In this document: positions 26,319-35,944 of the stretch, in pieces
Layout of the letters: every line of letters starts with the position of its first letter
Numbering within the stretch: the stretch's first letter is position 1
Assembly: GCA_004173455.1 (NCBI GenBank)
Contig: SECL01000035.1
Location: 1 to 55,736 of the forward strand
Source: Moraxellaceae bacterium
GTDB taxonomy: Bacteria > Pseudomonadota > Gammaproteobacteria > Pseudomonadales > Moraxellaceae
DNA: 55,736 nt
Direction: 5' to 3'
Translations under genes and position numbers: made by a program
The notes under the pieces: generated by a model
Told to the model about the DNA's origin: nothing
What the model saw: the letters and a program-made list of their open reading frames with translations, nothing else
Database searches by the model: none

Positions 26319-26705
26319 TTAACGCTTGGAGAACTGAGGACGCTTACGTGCTTTACGTAAGCCAAGCTTTTTACGCTCAACTTCACGCGCATCACGGGTA
26401 ACAAAACCAGCCTGACGCAGTGCAGATTTTAAGGTTTCATCCAGAGAAATCAGCGCACGGGTAATACCGTGACGGATTGCACCAGCTTGACCACCGATAC
26501 CGCCACCTTTAACGGTCACGAAAATATCGTATTTGCCAACAGCATCGATCAGCTCTAAGGGCTGGCGAACTACCATACGGGCAGTTTCGCGGCCAAAATA
26601 AGTGTCGATATCACGGTTGTTGATTGTGATTTTACCTGAACCTGAGGACAGGAATACACGAGCGGTTGCGGTCTTACGGCGACCAGTACCATAATTAGTT
26701 GCCAT
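26319..26705 (-). CDS. rpsI: 30S ribosomal protein S9
   Basis: 128 residues. S9 sits in the head of the small subunit, and its C-terminal tail reaches the P-site tRNA. Family sequence: [39 protein letters not shown] and the intact tail [12 protein letters not shown]. It begins 12 bases after the stop of the upstream rplM frame, the usual rplM-rpsI operon. It shows no anomaly, in contrast to its partner. Confidence 0.97.
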   Translation of the reverse strand: MATNYGTGRRKTATARVFLSSGSGKITINNRDIDTYFGRETARMVVRQPLELIDAVGKYDIFVTVKGGGIGGQAGAIRHGITRALISLDETLKSALRQAGFVTRDAREVERKKLGLRKARKRPQFSKR

Positions 26706-26717
26706 GTCGTTTTTTCC

Positions 26718-26954
26718 TTAAATGTCCAAAACTTGTGGCTGTTGAGCCGCTTTAGTACCGGTAACGTGTACACGTTCAGCATTGATGACAACAATATAGT
26801 CGCCAGTATCAACGTGAGGTGTATAAGATGTCTTGTGCTTGCCACGTAAGCGACGAGCGATTTCAGTCGCGAGGCGACCGAGAGTTTTGCCTGATGCGTC
26901 AACAACATACCAGTCGTGTTGCACTTCAGCAGGCTTGGCGCTGAGAGTTTTCAT
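26718..26954 (-). CDS. rplM: 50S ribosomal protein L13 with a 64-residue internal deletion
   Basis: The frame encodes 78 residues. Residues 1-68 ([20 protein letters not shown] to RVHVTGTK) match the first half of L13, which is 142 residues in E. coli. They are then joined in frame to [10 protein letters not shown], the normal last ten. Aligned to E. coli L13, residues 69-132 are absent, precisely 64 codons, including the YYHHTGHIGG segment and the KGMLPKGPLGR rRNA-binding block. Start, stop and downstream spacing to rpsI are normal. Such a protein should not assemble normally. Explanations are a real deletion backed by another copy, or a collapse or alteration of the reported sequence. Confidence 0.9.
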   Translation of the reverse strand: MKTLSAKPAEVQHDWYVVDASGKTLGRLATEIARRLRGKHKTSYTPHVDTGDYIVVINAERVHVTGTKAAQQPQVLDI

Positions 26955-26977
26955 TAACCACTACCTATTATCGTTGG

Positions 26978-27000
26978 TTTGGACATTGGAGCAGTCCAAA
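26978..27000 (-). promoter_or_regulatory. Hairpin in the rplM leader
   Basis: TTTGGAC at 26978-26984 and GTCCAAA at 26994-27000 form a 7-bp stem in the transcribed leader of rplM, 24 bases before the start codon. The E. coli rplM-rpsI operon is autoregulated by L13 at its leader, so a comparable site is plausible. The rest of the gap 26955-27444 (490 bases) shows no gene I can support. Confidence 0.4.
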
Positions 27001-27444
27001 CAAAATGGAGCGCGAATTTTAGTGAAAATTAGGCAAAATAACAACCTCTACCGCTATAAAAAGCAAAAGTTTTACCAATTGATCCATTATGATTCCCTGC
27101 CTGCTAGACGCAGTAGGGATACGATTCAGGTTTAATTGCGCTAATCCTTGTGTTGCCAATTGCGTCAACTGGCCTGATTGGTAAAACAAGCTGGTTTTCA
27201 GGCACTAATGGGTATTGATTGGGGCTTGAACTTGGCATTAGTATGCTGAAGGTTAAAGATAAATTTAAACTGGCATAGGCTGTTTTAGCTGTTTGTAAAC
27301 ATAGTGGTTTGTAAATATGCCAGTGCAAGAAACAGGAATGAGGCATAGCCAATGGACAGGTTGCACAATAAACTGCCAGATGAATGACAATGATTTCTTA
27401 ATGACATACCCATAACTGACATACTCATAAGTGTTCACTATTCG

Positions 27445-29088
27445 ATGCAAAAAGATTTACCCCAAATACCGCTACACAGTATATCGCTACTCAGCCATTG
27501 CAGACCAAAGCTGGCATTAAGCTATCTCGGGACTGCCATGCTGCTGGCGCAGTTCATGCTGACTTCTGCTATCGCGCTTGCGCAGGATACAACGGATCAG
27601 CCATTGACCCTGCCGCAACGGTTAAGCCAAAAAGTGAGTAATTTACAGGCGGCTTTTCAAAGCACGCCACCTGACAATACTATTAGCGTGTCTGCGCTGA
27701 CATTGCAGCCTGATCAGGATGTGTTGCTTGGTGGTGAAACCGGTATTGTGCGTGAAACCAGTGTTTTGCCTGCTATTCAGGTACAAGCACGTGCTGATAC
27801 AAGTCCAGCAGGCAGCCATTTGGACAGTAGCAATTTGGCCATTAACAAGTCGGACAGTAGCCGGCTGGATTTAATTCGTGCCATTCAAATTGCCGTCAAT
27901 CGGCATCCGGCCATTGCCCAGACACTGGCGCAATTGTCCAGCGAATATAGTCAGGTGGATGTGGCTAAAGCCGGTTATTGGCCACAAGTGCAGGCTGGGG
28001 TCACGACTGGACGGCTTGGGACTTCTGAGTCAGGCCGCCAGCTTTTGAGCCTAAATGCCACCCAAACGCTGTATGACTTTGGCAAGGTGCGCAGCAATGT
28101 GGATGCGGCACAAGCCAGCGTAGACCAGCAAAAAGCGGTGGTACTTAAACAAATTGATGCAATTGCGCTGCAAACCGCAGAAGCAATCGTCAATGTGCGG
28201 CGCTATCAGGAACTCAAAAAAATAGCCGAGCAGCAGGTGAGCGGGGTGGCGCGTATTCTGGAAATTACCCAACTGCGGGCGCGTGCCGGGATTAGTAGTC
28301 AGGCCGATCCAGTACAGGCGCAAGCGCGTTATGAAGGCGCACAGGCAACCCTGCTGCAAACCGAAACCGCGCTGAACCAATGGCGTGAAAAACTAAGGAC
28401 ACTGGTGGGCGAGGCCTTGCCACAGCAGGTTACTGACCTGCCGGCGGCATTGGTTCAACAGGCACAGTTGTATGACAATCCACCTATCGATACGCTGCCC
28501 GATATTATTGCCGCCGAATCTGCCCGCCGCGAAGCACAGGCCAAGCGGCAAAATGCCCATGCGCGGCGTTATCCCACGCTGGCGGTAGAGGGGTCGGTTA
28601 GTCGGGCGATTCATGGCCGTAATCCCAGCAATGCTGATGATGACGGCACTTATAGTTCGGTGATGTTTGCCTTAAACAGCAACCTGTCGCAAGGTGGCGC
28701 GCTGTCTGCATCAGAACGGTCAGCCCGTTATGCCGAGCAAGCGGCACGTGCCAGAATTGAGGCGACTTATCTGGAGGTGACCGATCAGGCGCGCAGCTTT
28801 CGGGAGCAGATACTGGGCGCACAGCGCCGACTTAATGTACTGGCTGACCGCGAGCAGTCCATTATTCAAACCCGTGAGTTATATCAGGAACAATACAAGC
28901 TGGGTACGCGCACTGCACTGGACTTGCTGAACTCTGAGCAGGAAATTCATCTGGCTGCCACTGACCGGGAAAATACCCGCTACGATATCTGGAACAACGT
29001 GGTGAATTATATTGCTATCACGGGACGTTCCAGAGCGGTTTATGGCTTAAACAACACCACTATCCAAGGTCTGGACATTCAACCATGA
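27445..29088 (+). CDS. TolC-family outer membrane efflux protein
   Basis: 547 residues. This is the outer-membrane channel of a type I secretion system, related to LapE/AggA. A signal-like hydrophobic segment ends at about residue 47 (AIALAQDTT). If translation instead begins at ATG 27538, that segment becomes a compact signal peptide. An unusual Ser/Gln-rich stretch of about 85 residues precedes the two OEP helical repeats: IQIAVNRHPAIAQTLAQLSSEYSQV and FALNSNLSQGGALSASE. The repeats end in YKLGTRTALDLLNSEQEIH. The gene overlaps the next by four bases (ATGA), proving an operon with the ABC transporter. Confidence 0.85.
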   Translation: MQKDLPQIPLHSISLLSHCRPKLALSYLGTAMLLAQFMLTSAIALAQDTTDQPLTLPQRLSQKVSNLQAAFQSTPPDNTISVSALTLQPDQDVLLGGETGIVRETSVLPAIQVQARADTSPAGSHLDSSNLAINKSDSSRLDLIRAIQIAVNRHPAIAQTLAQLSSEYSQVDVAKAGYWPQVQAGVTTGRLGTSESGRQLLSLNATQTLYDFGKVRSNVDAAQASVDQQKAVVLKQIDAIALQTAEAIVNVRRYQELKKIAEQQVSGVARILEITQLRARAGISSQADPVQAQARYEGAQATLLQTETALNQWREKLRTLVGEALPQQVTDLPAALVQQAQLYDNPPIDTLPDIIAAESARREAQAKRQNAHARRYPTLAVEGSVSRAIHGRNPSNADDDGTYSSVMFALNSNLSQGGALSASERSARYAEQAARARIEATYLEVTDQARSFREQILGAQRRLNVLADREQSIIQTRELYQEQYKLGTRTALDLLNSEQEIHLAATDRENTRYDIWNNVVNYIAITGRSRAVYGLNNTTIQGLDIQP

Positions 29089-31268
29089 GTCAGCCCCTAA
29101 GCAGTCAAACTGCCGCCAGCCAGTCGCCTGAACGCGAAACCCTAAGCAGCCAGCAGCCCAGCTATGCCCCGTGGTTAACGGCCATGCTGGGTATTGCGCG
29201 GCATTACCGAATTGAAAGTTCGGAAGAAAACATCCGCATTAATCTGGATTGGGAAAAAACCACCTCGCTAGATGCCTTATTGCACAGCATGGCACGCCAA
29301 ATTGGTCTTGAATTGCGCTTTGACCAGTTTAACCAAGCCATTTTGGATGCATGGCGCTTGCCAGTGGTGGTGGAGTTCATCACTGGTCAAATTGGTATTC
29401 TGGAAAAAGTCGATAGTCAGGGCAATGTCAGTGTGCAATTTAGCGGTGATCATGGCTTGGCGACCACATTGCCGGCCAGTGAAATTCAGCAACAAACCCG
29501 CCGTATCCTGATTTTGCGTCCTGAAACCTCAGTGGCTGATGCGCGGGTGGATGAATACATCAAGCCGTATCAGAAAAACTGGTTCTGGGGCATTCTGTTT
29601 AAGGACTGGAAGCGGTACGGTGACATCATGCTGGCGTCACTGGTGGCCAACGTATTGGCGCTGTCGGCCATTATTTTTTCCATGCAGGTGTACGATCGTG
29701 TGATTCCGGCGCAGTCCATTCCCACCTTGTGGGTGCTGGCAGGTGGCGTACTGATTGCGGTGATTTTTGAGTTTAGTCTGCGTGTTGCCCGTATTCATGT
29801 GTCGGATATTATTGGTAAACGGGCAGACTTGCGCGTGTCTGACCGGGTGTTTGGCCATGCCTTGCGGATTCGCAATAGTGAGCGTTCCAAGTCAACCGGT
29901 ACATTTATTTCACAAATCCGCGAGCTGGAAAGTGTGCGCGAACTGGTGACATCAACCACTATTGGCGCGCTGGCTGACCTGCCATTTTTCTTTTTGTTTC
30001 TGGTGATTTTCTGGATTATCGGCGGGCCGCTGGTGTTGATTATTTTGCTGGCCATTCCACTGATTTTGATTCCCGGCCTGCTGATCCAAAAGCCACTGGC
30101 ACGGTTGTCCAACGAGGGCATGCGTGAATCGTCCATCCGTAATGCCATGCTGGTGGAAGCCGTGCAGGGCATTGAAGACATCAAGCTGCTGCGCGCTGAA
30201 CCACGTTTTCAAAACCAGTGGAATCACCTCAATGAAGTGTCGGCTGATATTAGCAAACGCCAGCGTTTTATTAGCGGATTGTTGCTCACGTGGACGCAAG
30301 AACTGCAAACCATCATGTATGCGCTGGTGGTGCTAACCGGTTGTTTTCTGGTGATTGATGGCGAGATGACCACCGGCGCGTTGGTGGGCTGTTCGCTGCT
30401 GTCCTCGCGCATGATTGCTCCGCTGGCGCAGATTTCCGGGGTGATGTCACGCTGGCAGCAGGCCAAGGTGGCGCGGCAAAGTCTGGATGAGCTGATCAAG
30501 CGTCCGGTAGACCAGCCGGATCACGCTAACCTGATTCATCGCGCCGTATTGCTGGGCAACTATCAGCTCAACAATGTCAGTTTTCAATATAGCAGTGATG
30601 ACAATAAGCCCATTTTGTCGATCAAAAACCTGAGTATTAAAGCCGGTGAAAAGGTGGCTATTTTGGGGCGTAATGGCGCGGGCAAAACCACCTTGCTGCA
30701 ATTGCTGTCCGGCATGCAGTTTGCCCAGAGTGGACAGGTGATGCTGGATAATCTGGATTTAAGCTTGATTGATCCGGCCGATGTACGGCGTGACATGGGT
30801 TTGCTCAACCAGAATGCCCACCTGTTTTTTGGCACACTGCGGGAAAACCTGACACTGGGTAGCCCGCTGGTCAATGATCAGGAAATTCTGGATGTGCTGA
30901 ACATGGTCGGTGCCCTGAATTTTGTGCAGTCGCGCAAGGACGGACTGGATTACCAGATTCTGGAAGGCGGCACGGGCTTATCCGGCGGCCAAAAACAAAT
31001 GCTGCTGCTGGCACGTTTGCTCATTCGCCAGCCCAATATTGTGTTACTGGATGAACCTACGGCGGCCATTGATGAGGTGACAGAAAAACAGCTTATCGAC
31101 CGGCTCAAATTATGGCTAGGACATCGCACGCTGGTGGTGGCTACCCATCGCATGGCAGTGCTGAATCTGGTGGATCGGGTGATTGTGGTGAATGATGGCC
31201 AGATTGTAATGGACGGTCCCAAGGCGCAGGTGCTGGCCACCAGCAAGGCCAAACTGCAACAGTCCTGA
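29085..31268 (+). CDS. Type I secretion ABC transporter (LapB-like)
   Basis: 727 residues: an N-terminal C39-peptidase-like domain (about 30-150), six membrane helices (about 180-450) and a nucleotide-binding domain. The C39-like domain contains no cysteine, so it is proteolytically dead, as in LapB-type exporters of large adhesins where it binds substrate. ATPase motifs are complete: GRNGAGKTT at about 527, LSGGQKQMLLLARL near 632, IVLLDEPTAAID near 653, and a switch His in VVATHRM. It overlaps the TolC gene by four bases and is followed after 86 bases by the adaptor gene. No RTX or giant adhesin gene is nearby. Confidence 0.9.
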   Translation: MSQPLSSQTAASQSPERETLSSQQPSYAPWLTAMLGIARHYRIESSEENIRINLDWEKTTSLDALLHSMARQIGLELRFDQFNQAILDAWRLPVVVEFITGQIGILEKVDSQGNVSVQFSGDHGLATTLPASEIQQQTRRILILRPETSVADARVDEYIKPYQKNWFWGILFKDWKRYGDIMLASLVANVLALSAIIFSMQVYDRVIPAQSIPTLWVLAGGVLIAVIFEFSLRVARIHVSDIIGKRADLRVSDRVFGHALRIRNSERSKSTGTFISQIRELESVRELVTSTTIGALADLPFFFLFLVIFWIIGGPLVLIILLAIPLILIPGLLIQKPLARLSNEGMRESSIRNAMLVEAVQGIEDIKLLRAEPRFQNQWNHLNEVSADISKRQRFISGLLLTWTQELQTIMYALVVLTGCFLVIDGEMTTGALVGCSLLSSRMIAPLAQISGVMSRWQQAKVARQSLDELIKRPVDQPDHANLIHRAVLLGNYQLNNVSFQYSSDDNKPILSIKNLSIKAGEKVAILGRNGAGKTTLLQLLSGMQFAQSGQVMLDNLDLSLIDPADVRRDMGLLNQNAHLFFGTLRENLTLGSPLVNDQEILDVLNMVGALNFVQSRKDGLDYQILEGGTGLSGGQKQMLLLARLLIRQPNIVLLDEPTAAIDEVTEKQLIDRLKLWLGHRTLVVATHRMAVLNLVDRVIVVNDGQIVMDGPKAQVLATSKAKLQQS

Positions 31269-31360
31269 TGATTAAGCCGAATGTGCAAGCAGGCCTAAAC
31301 AATACGCATGGACTATGCCTTAAAAGGTATTAGTGTTGATGAATCAATAATGAGATGAAA

Positions 31361-32527
31361 ATGAGCAAGTCAGCCCCTTATGTATCCGAACCGCCGTTGC
31401 CACGGGCGTCTTTTATTATCTGGATTGTGGCGCTGGCCGTGAGCTGTTTTGTGCTATGGGCCTGGCACTTCAAGCTGGATGAGGTGTCCACTGGCACTGG
31501 CAAAGTAATTCCATCATCAAAGGAACAGGTGATTCAGTCCATGGATGGCGGTATTTTGACCGACCTCAAAGTGCATGAAGGCGACATTGTGCAAAAAGGC
31601 CAGATATTGGCGCAACTGGATCGTACCCGTTTTGAATCCACAGTAGAAGAAAGTGCTTCACGCTTGCGGGCAGCACTGGCTACAGCGGCACGCCTAAAAG
31701 CCGAAGTGAGTGGCGCGCCGTTAAATTTTCCGGAAGAAGTGCGTAAGGAGCCATTTCTGGTACGGGAAGAAACCGCATTGTATCAATCGCGGCGTACCAA
31801 TCTGGAACAAACCAGTGCAGGCCTGAATCAGGCATTGCGTCTGGTGCGGCAGGAACTGAACATGACCGAGCCGCTGGTCGCGCGCGGTGCAGCCAGTGAT
31901 GTGGAGGTATTGCGCCTTAAGCGTCAGGCCAACGACTTAGAAAACAAGCTGAACGATGTGCGCAACCAGTATTACGTGCAGGCGCGTGAGGAACTGGCCA
32001 AGGCCAATGCCGAAATTGAAGCCCAGCGTTCGGTAGTGCGGGGTAAGTCGGATTCACTCACGCGGCTGACCTTTACCTCGCCCGTGCGCGGCATTGTTAA
32101 GGAAATTGCCGTCACCACGGTGGGCGGTGTCATTCCCCAAAATGGCCGCCTGATGGTGATTGTGCCACTAGATGAGCAATTGCTGGTTGAAGCGCGCATT
32201 TCTCCGCGAGATGTGGCCTTTATTCATCCCAACCAAGCGGCACTGGTCAAGATTACCGCCTATGACTATGCCATTTATGGCGGTTTGCCCGGCAAAGTCA
32301 CCATGATTTCACCAGATACCATTCAGGATGATGTCAAAAAAGACGTGTATTATTATCGCGTGTATATTTTGACCAATTCCGACCACCTCACCAATAAGCA
32401 CGGCCAGAAATTTCCCATCGTTCCCGGCATGATTGCCACTGTGGATATTCATACTGGCAGCAAGACTGTGCTGGATTATCTGATCAAACCGTTTAACAAG
32501 GCACAAGAAGCCCTGCGTGAACGCTAG
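31361..32527 (+). CDS. HlyD-family type I secretion adaptor (LapC-like)
   Basis: A 388-residue membrane fusion protein bridging the ABC transporter and TolC-like channel. It has one N-terminal helix (FIIWIVALAVSCFVLWAWHF), a lipoyl/beta-barrel region (STGTGKVIPSSKEQVIQSMD, GGILTDLKVHEGDIVQKGQI), a long coiled coil (about 75-210) and the closing lipoyl half with LTFTSPVRGIVKEIAVTTVG. The C-terminus carries VPGMIATVDIHTGSKTVLDY as in HlyD. A GAG motif abuts an ATG at 31355, so the ATG six bases later at 31361 is preferred. A terminator follows. Confidence 0.92.
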   Translation: MSKSAPYVSEPPLPRASFIIWIVALAVSCFVLWAWHFKLDEVSTGTGKVIPSSKEQVIQSMDGGILTDLKVHEGDIVQKGQILAQLDRTRFESTVEESASRLRAALATAARLKAEVSGAPLNFPEEVRKEPFLVREETALYQSRRTNLEQTSAGLNQALRLVRQELNMTEPLVARGAASDVEVLRLKRQANDLENKLNDVRNQYYVQAREELAKANAEIEAQRSVVRGKSDSLTRLTFTSPVRGIVKEIAVTTVGGVIPQNGRLMVIVPLDEQLLVEARISPRDVAFIHPNQAALVKITAYDYAIYGGLPGKVTMISPDTIQDDVKKDVYYYRVYILTNSDHLTNKHGQKFPIVPGMIATVDIHTGSKTVLDYLIKPFNKAQEALRER

Positions 32528-32569
32528 GGTTGCTTAGTATTTCATTCCTGAAAATCTTATCTTCTCAAC

Positions 32570-32608
32570 AAAAAAGGCGCTGTGAGCATGGACACAGCGC
32601 CTTTTTTT
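32570..32608. terminator. Strong bidirectional terminator
   Basis: AAAAAAGGCGCTGTG at 32570-32584 faces CACAGCGCCTTTTTTT at 32593-32608, a perfect stem with an 8-base loop. It lies between the converging secretion operon and the BCCT transporter. Confidence 0.93.
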
Positions 32609-32636
32609 AAACGCTCAACAGGAGAGTAGTTAGGTC

Positions 32637-34622
32637 TTAGCGCACCACATTTAAAAAGTGCAAGTGACGTTCATACTGGTCGATCAGATCCTGAATAATA
32701 TCCTCTTTAGTCCAATCCATGATGTCATAATCCTGTCCCCCTTCCTGCAAATGCACCTCAGCGCGATAATACATAGCCGGAATAGCCTGTTGCTGCGCCT
32801 GGGTCATAAAAGCAGGCGGCTGATGCTTGCGCACCCGGATAGAATAATAAAAATCAGACTCTGCCTGATGTCCAACCTGAAGCCAGATATGCTCCGGGCT
32901 TTTTTCAATCACCGTGGCGTCAATGGACTGGCGGCCAAATTCTTCAGCAACCTCCAGAAGCGCCGGTTTGACCGTATCGTGCATAAAAGTAGTCACCTCA
33001 GCCAGACTGTTGGGTCGATGCATAATCAGGTTAAGTCGTTCCTGCCAGCTGCGCGGCGCATGAATGCCAGCGCGTGGGGTAATGCGGGCATCCTGAATGC
33101 TTTCTTTTTTCAGCACATCCAGTCGCATGGCCATAAATAGCCCCCAGCACATCAGCAGCATAATGACCGTAAAGGGCAGCGCACTGGCAATCGTAGCCGA
33201 TTGCAGCGCCGTCAGGCCACCCGCCAGCAGCAACACCGCAGCAATCACGCCTTGCAGCACCGCCCAGAATACCCGTTGCCATACCGGTGTGCCTTCCTGT
33301 TTGCCTGAGGTAAGCATATCCACCACCAGCGAACCAGAATCGGCTGAGGTCACAAAAAACATAATCACCAGTATGGTGGCAATCAGCGAGCTAATTCCTG
33401 AAAACGGCAGGTATTCAAAAAACTTGAACAGCGCTACAGATTGATCGGCCTGTACATCGGTAATTAACGCCATCGCATGTTGTTTCAGGATCAGGTAAAT
33501 GGCCGTATCACCAAAGAAAGTCATCCACATAAAGGTAAAACCGGTCGGGATTAGCAGCATGCCCAGAATAAATTCGCGCACACTGCGGCCACGCGATACC
33601 CGCGCAATAAACATCCCCACAAAAGGCGACCATGCAATCCACCAGCCCCAGTAAAACAGCGTCCAGCCGCCAATCCAGCTGGATTCCTCGTAGGCATACA
33701 GGTTAAAGGTCATGCTAAACAGGCTAGACAAGTAATTACCAGTATTTTGGACAAAGGTTTGCAACAGAAAAATAGTTGGCCCGGCAATCAGCACAAACAG
33801 CATCAGCACCACGGCCAGCACCATATTCAGCTCTGACAGCCGCTTGACGCCTTTATCCAGCCCAGCGCCAACTGATAATGTAGCCAAACCAGTAATGGCC
33901 GCAATCAGGATCATTTGGACGGTAGTGGTTTGCGGCAGGCCAAACAGGTAATTAAACCCGGCATTCACCTGCGTGACGCCAAAGCCCAGCGACGTTGCTA
34001 CCCCAAAAATAGTACCCAGTACTGCAAAAATATCCACTGCATGACCAATCGGCCCATAAATCCGATCACCAATTAAAGGGTATAGCGCAGAACGGATTTG
34101 CAAGGGCAAGCGGTGACGGTAGGCAAAATAGGCCAGTGACAACGCCACCACCGCATAAATCGCCCAAGCATGTAATCCCCAATGAAAAAAGGTAATGCGC
34201 ATGGCTTGCCTTGCGGCGACAATTGTTGCCGGATCACCGACCGGAGGATCAGCAAAATGCATGACAGGTTCAGCCACGCCAAAAAACATCAGGCCAATGC
34301 CCATTCCCGCCGTAAACAGCATGGCATACCATGAGCCGTAGCTATAGTCCGGCTTGCTATGATCGGGTCCCAGCTTGAGCTTGCCAAAACTTGATAATGC
34401 CAGCACCACCATAAAAATCAGGAAAAATGCCACCGACAAAATATAAAACCAGCCCGCCGAACTGGTAATCCAGTTTTTGACAGAGAGCGTCAGTGCATCA
34501 AAACTGTCCGGCGCAATGAATACCATGCCGATAAACAATACAATAAACAGGGTGGAACCAAAAAAAACCGGTGGATTAATCTGATACCAGCTCTTTTGCT
34601 CCGGTACTGATGGTTTGTTCAT
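32637..34622 (-). CDS. BCCT-family betaine/choline transporter
   Basis: A 661-residue sodium- or proton-coupled symporter for choline or betaine-like osmoprotectants (BetT-type). Twelve helices carry the BCCT signature: GMGIGLMFFGVAEPVMHF and the tryptophan-rich segment FYWGWWIAWSPFVGMFIARVSRGRS, then FFVTSADSGSLVVDMLTSG. After the last helix an extended cytosolic C-terminal region of about 150 residues remains, as in E. coli BetT, where it tunes activation by osmotic stress. No betIBA genes are near, so choline versus betaine cannot be settled. Confidence 0.88.
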   Translation of the reverse strand: MNKPSVPEQKSWYQINPPVFFGSTLFIVLFIGMVFIAPDSFDALTLSVKNWITSSAGWFYILSVAFFLIFMVVLALSSFGKLKLGPDHSKPDYSYGSWYAMLFTAGMGIGLMFFGVAEPVMHFADPPVGDPATIVAARQAMRITFFHWGLHAWAIYAVVALSLAYFAYRHRLPLQIRSALYPLIGDRIYGPIGHAVDIFAVLGTIFGVATSLGFGVTQVNAGFNYLFGLPQTTTVQMILIAAITGLATLSVGAGLDKGVKRLSELNMVLAVVLMLFVLIAGPTIFLLQTFVQNTGNYLSSLFSMTFNLYAYEESSWIGGWTLFYWGWWIAWSPFVGMFIARVSRGRSVREFILGMLLIPTGFTFMWMTFFGDTAIYLILKQHAMALITDVQADQSVALFKFFEYLPFSGISSLIATILVIMFFVTSADSGSLVVDMLTSGKQEGTPVWQRVFWAVLQGVIAAVLLLAGGLTALQSATIASALPFTVIMLLMCWGLFMAMRLDVLKKESIQDARITPRAGIHAPRSWQERLNLIMHRPNSLAEVTTFMHDTVKPALLEVAEEFGRQSIDATVIEKSPEHIWLQVGHQAESDFYYSIRVRKHQPPAFMTQAQQQAIPAMYYRAEVHLQEGGQDYDIMDWTKEDIIQDLIDQYERHLHFLNVVR

Positions 34623-34896
34623 TGCGGCGTTACTCCATCAAAATGGGTTGAATTAAAACCTGCTGCCTAAGCCTGATCCTTATTAAAAAAATTGTACCGG
34701 ATTGCTTAAAACAGTAGTAAAACTGATCAATTTAAAAAAGTTCATCACTATATTCACTTAAAATAGTAACTTAAAACCTGTAAATTCCCGGCTGTAGAAA
34801 TGTAAGCTCAACAACTGTGAATGTTTTGTGCCTGTTTTATGGCTGCCAAGTTTATATAATGGCTGTAAACCGCAATGAAAAAGGCATGACATACCA

Positions 34897-35907
34897 TTGA
34901 ACACGCTGCCTCTAACGCCGCTTTATATTACCTCGGGTGAACCTGCGGGCATTGGCCCGGATATTTGTCTGGATCTGGCGCAGTTTGAACTACCGCCTGA
35001 AAGTCTGCGCCCGCTGGTGGTGCTGGCCAATAAAGCCTTGCTGCAACAACGGGCAACCGAACTGGGCAAAACCATTACACTGCTGGATTATCAGAAGCAG
35101 TCCGAACCTGCCCAGACTGGTCAGCTGTATGTCAAAGACCTGCCGCTGGCACAGCCTGTAGTCAACGGCAAGCTGGATAGTGCCAATGCCGCGTATGTGC
35201 TGGCACAACTCACCGAAGCCGCGCGCGCCTGTATGTCGGGTGAGGCTGCTGGCGTGGTGACAGCGCCGGTGCAAAAGTCGGTCATCAATGATGCGGGCAT
35301 TGCTTTTAGCGGGCATACCGAATTTTTTCAGGACTATGCCGGCGTGCCGCGTGTGGTGATGATGCTGGCTACCCGTCAGCTTCGGGTGGCACTGGTGACG
35401 ACACATTTGCCACTCAAGGATGTAGCAGCGGCCATTACCAAACAACGTTTGACCCAGATTCTGGATATTTTAATTCACGATCTCAAGACCAAATTTGCCA
35501 TCAGCCAGCCCAAAATTCTGGTGTGCGGACTTAACCCGCATGCCGGTGAAGGCGGTTATCTGGGCCGTGAAGAAATTGATATTATTGAACCGGTACTGGC
35601 CGGTTATCGCGCTCAAGACATTGACGTGGGACATGCCTTACCGGCAGATACCCTGTTTACCGCCAAGTATTTAAAGGATGCCGATGCCGTACTGGCCATG
35701 TATCATGATCAGGGCTTGCCCGTGCTAAAATCACAGGGCTTTGGTGAAGCAGTGAACATCACCTTGGGTCTGCCATTTATCCGTACTTCGGTCGATCACG
35801 GTACGGCGCTGGATCTGGCAGGCAGCGGCAAGGCCAGTAGCAGCAGCTTGCTGGTGGCCACCGAGCTGGCGCTACAGTTGGCAGCGCGTTATGAGTCTGC
35901 GGTTTAA
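34897..35907 (+). CDS. pdxA: 4-hydroxythreonine-4-phosphate dehydrogenase
   Basis: 336 residues. PdxA oxidises 4-phosphohydroxythreonine in pyridoxal phosphate synthesis. Motifs: [40 protein letters not shown] (metal His), [17 protein letters not shown] and [12 protein letters not shown] (metal-binding His), and [18 protein letters not shown]. No ATG lies in frame; the TTG at 34897 gives the family N-terminus. It heads pdxA-rsmA as in many gammaproteobacteria, but surA, usually upstream, is absent: the preceding gene is the divergent BCCT transporter. Confidence 0.94.
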   Translation: MNTLPLTPLYITSGEPAGIGPDICLDLAQFELPPESLRPLVVLANKALLQQRATELGKTITLLDYQKQSEPAQTGQLYVKDLPLAQPVVNGKLDSANAAYVLAQLTEAARACMSGEAAGVVTAPVQKSVINDAGIAFSGHTEFFQDYAGVPRVVMMLATRQLRVALVTTHLPLKDVAAAITKQRLTQILDILIHDLKTKFAISQPKILVCGLNPHAGEGGYLGREEIDIIEPVLAGYRAQDIDVGHALPADTLFTAKYLKDADAVLAMYHDQGLPVLKSQGFGEAVNITLGLPFIRTSVDHGTALDLAGSGKASSSSLLVATELALQLAARYESAV

Positions 35908-35944
35908 TTGCTGTTTAATAATTATTGTTTAAAAAGGTTGTGTC

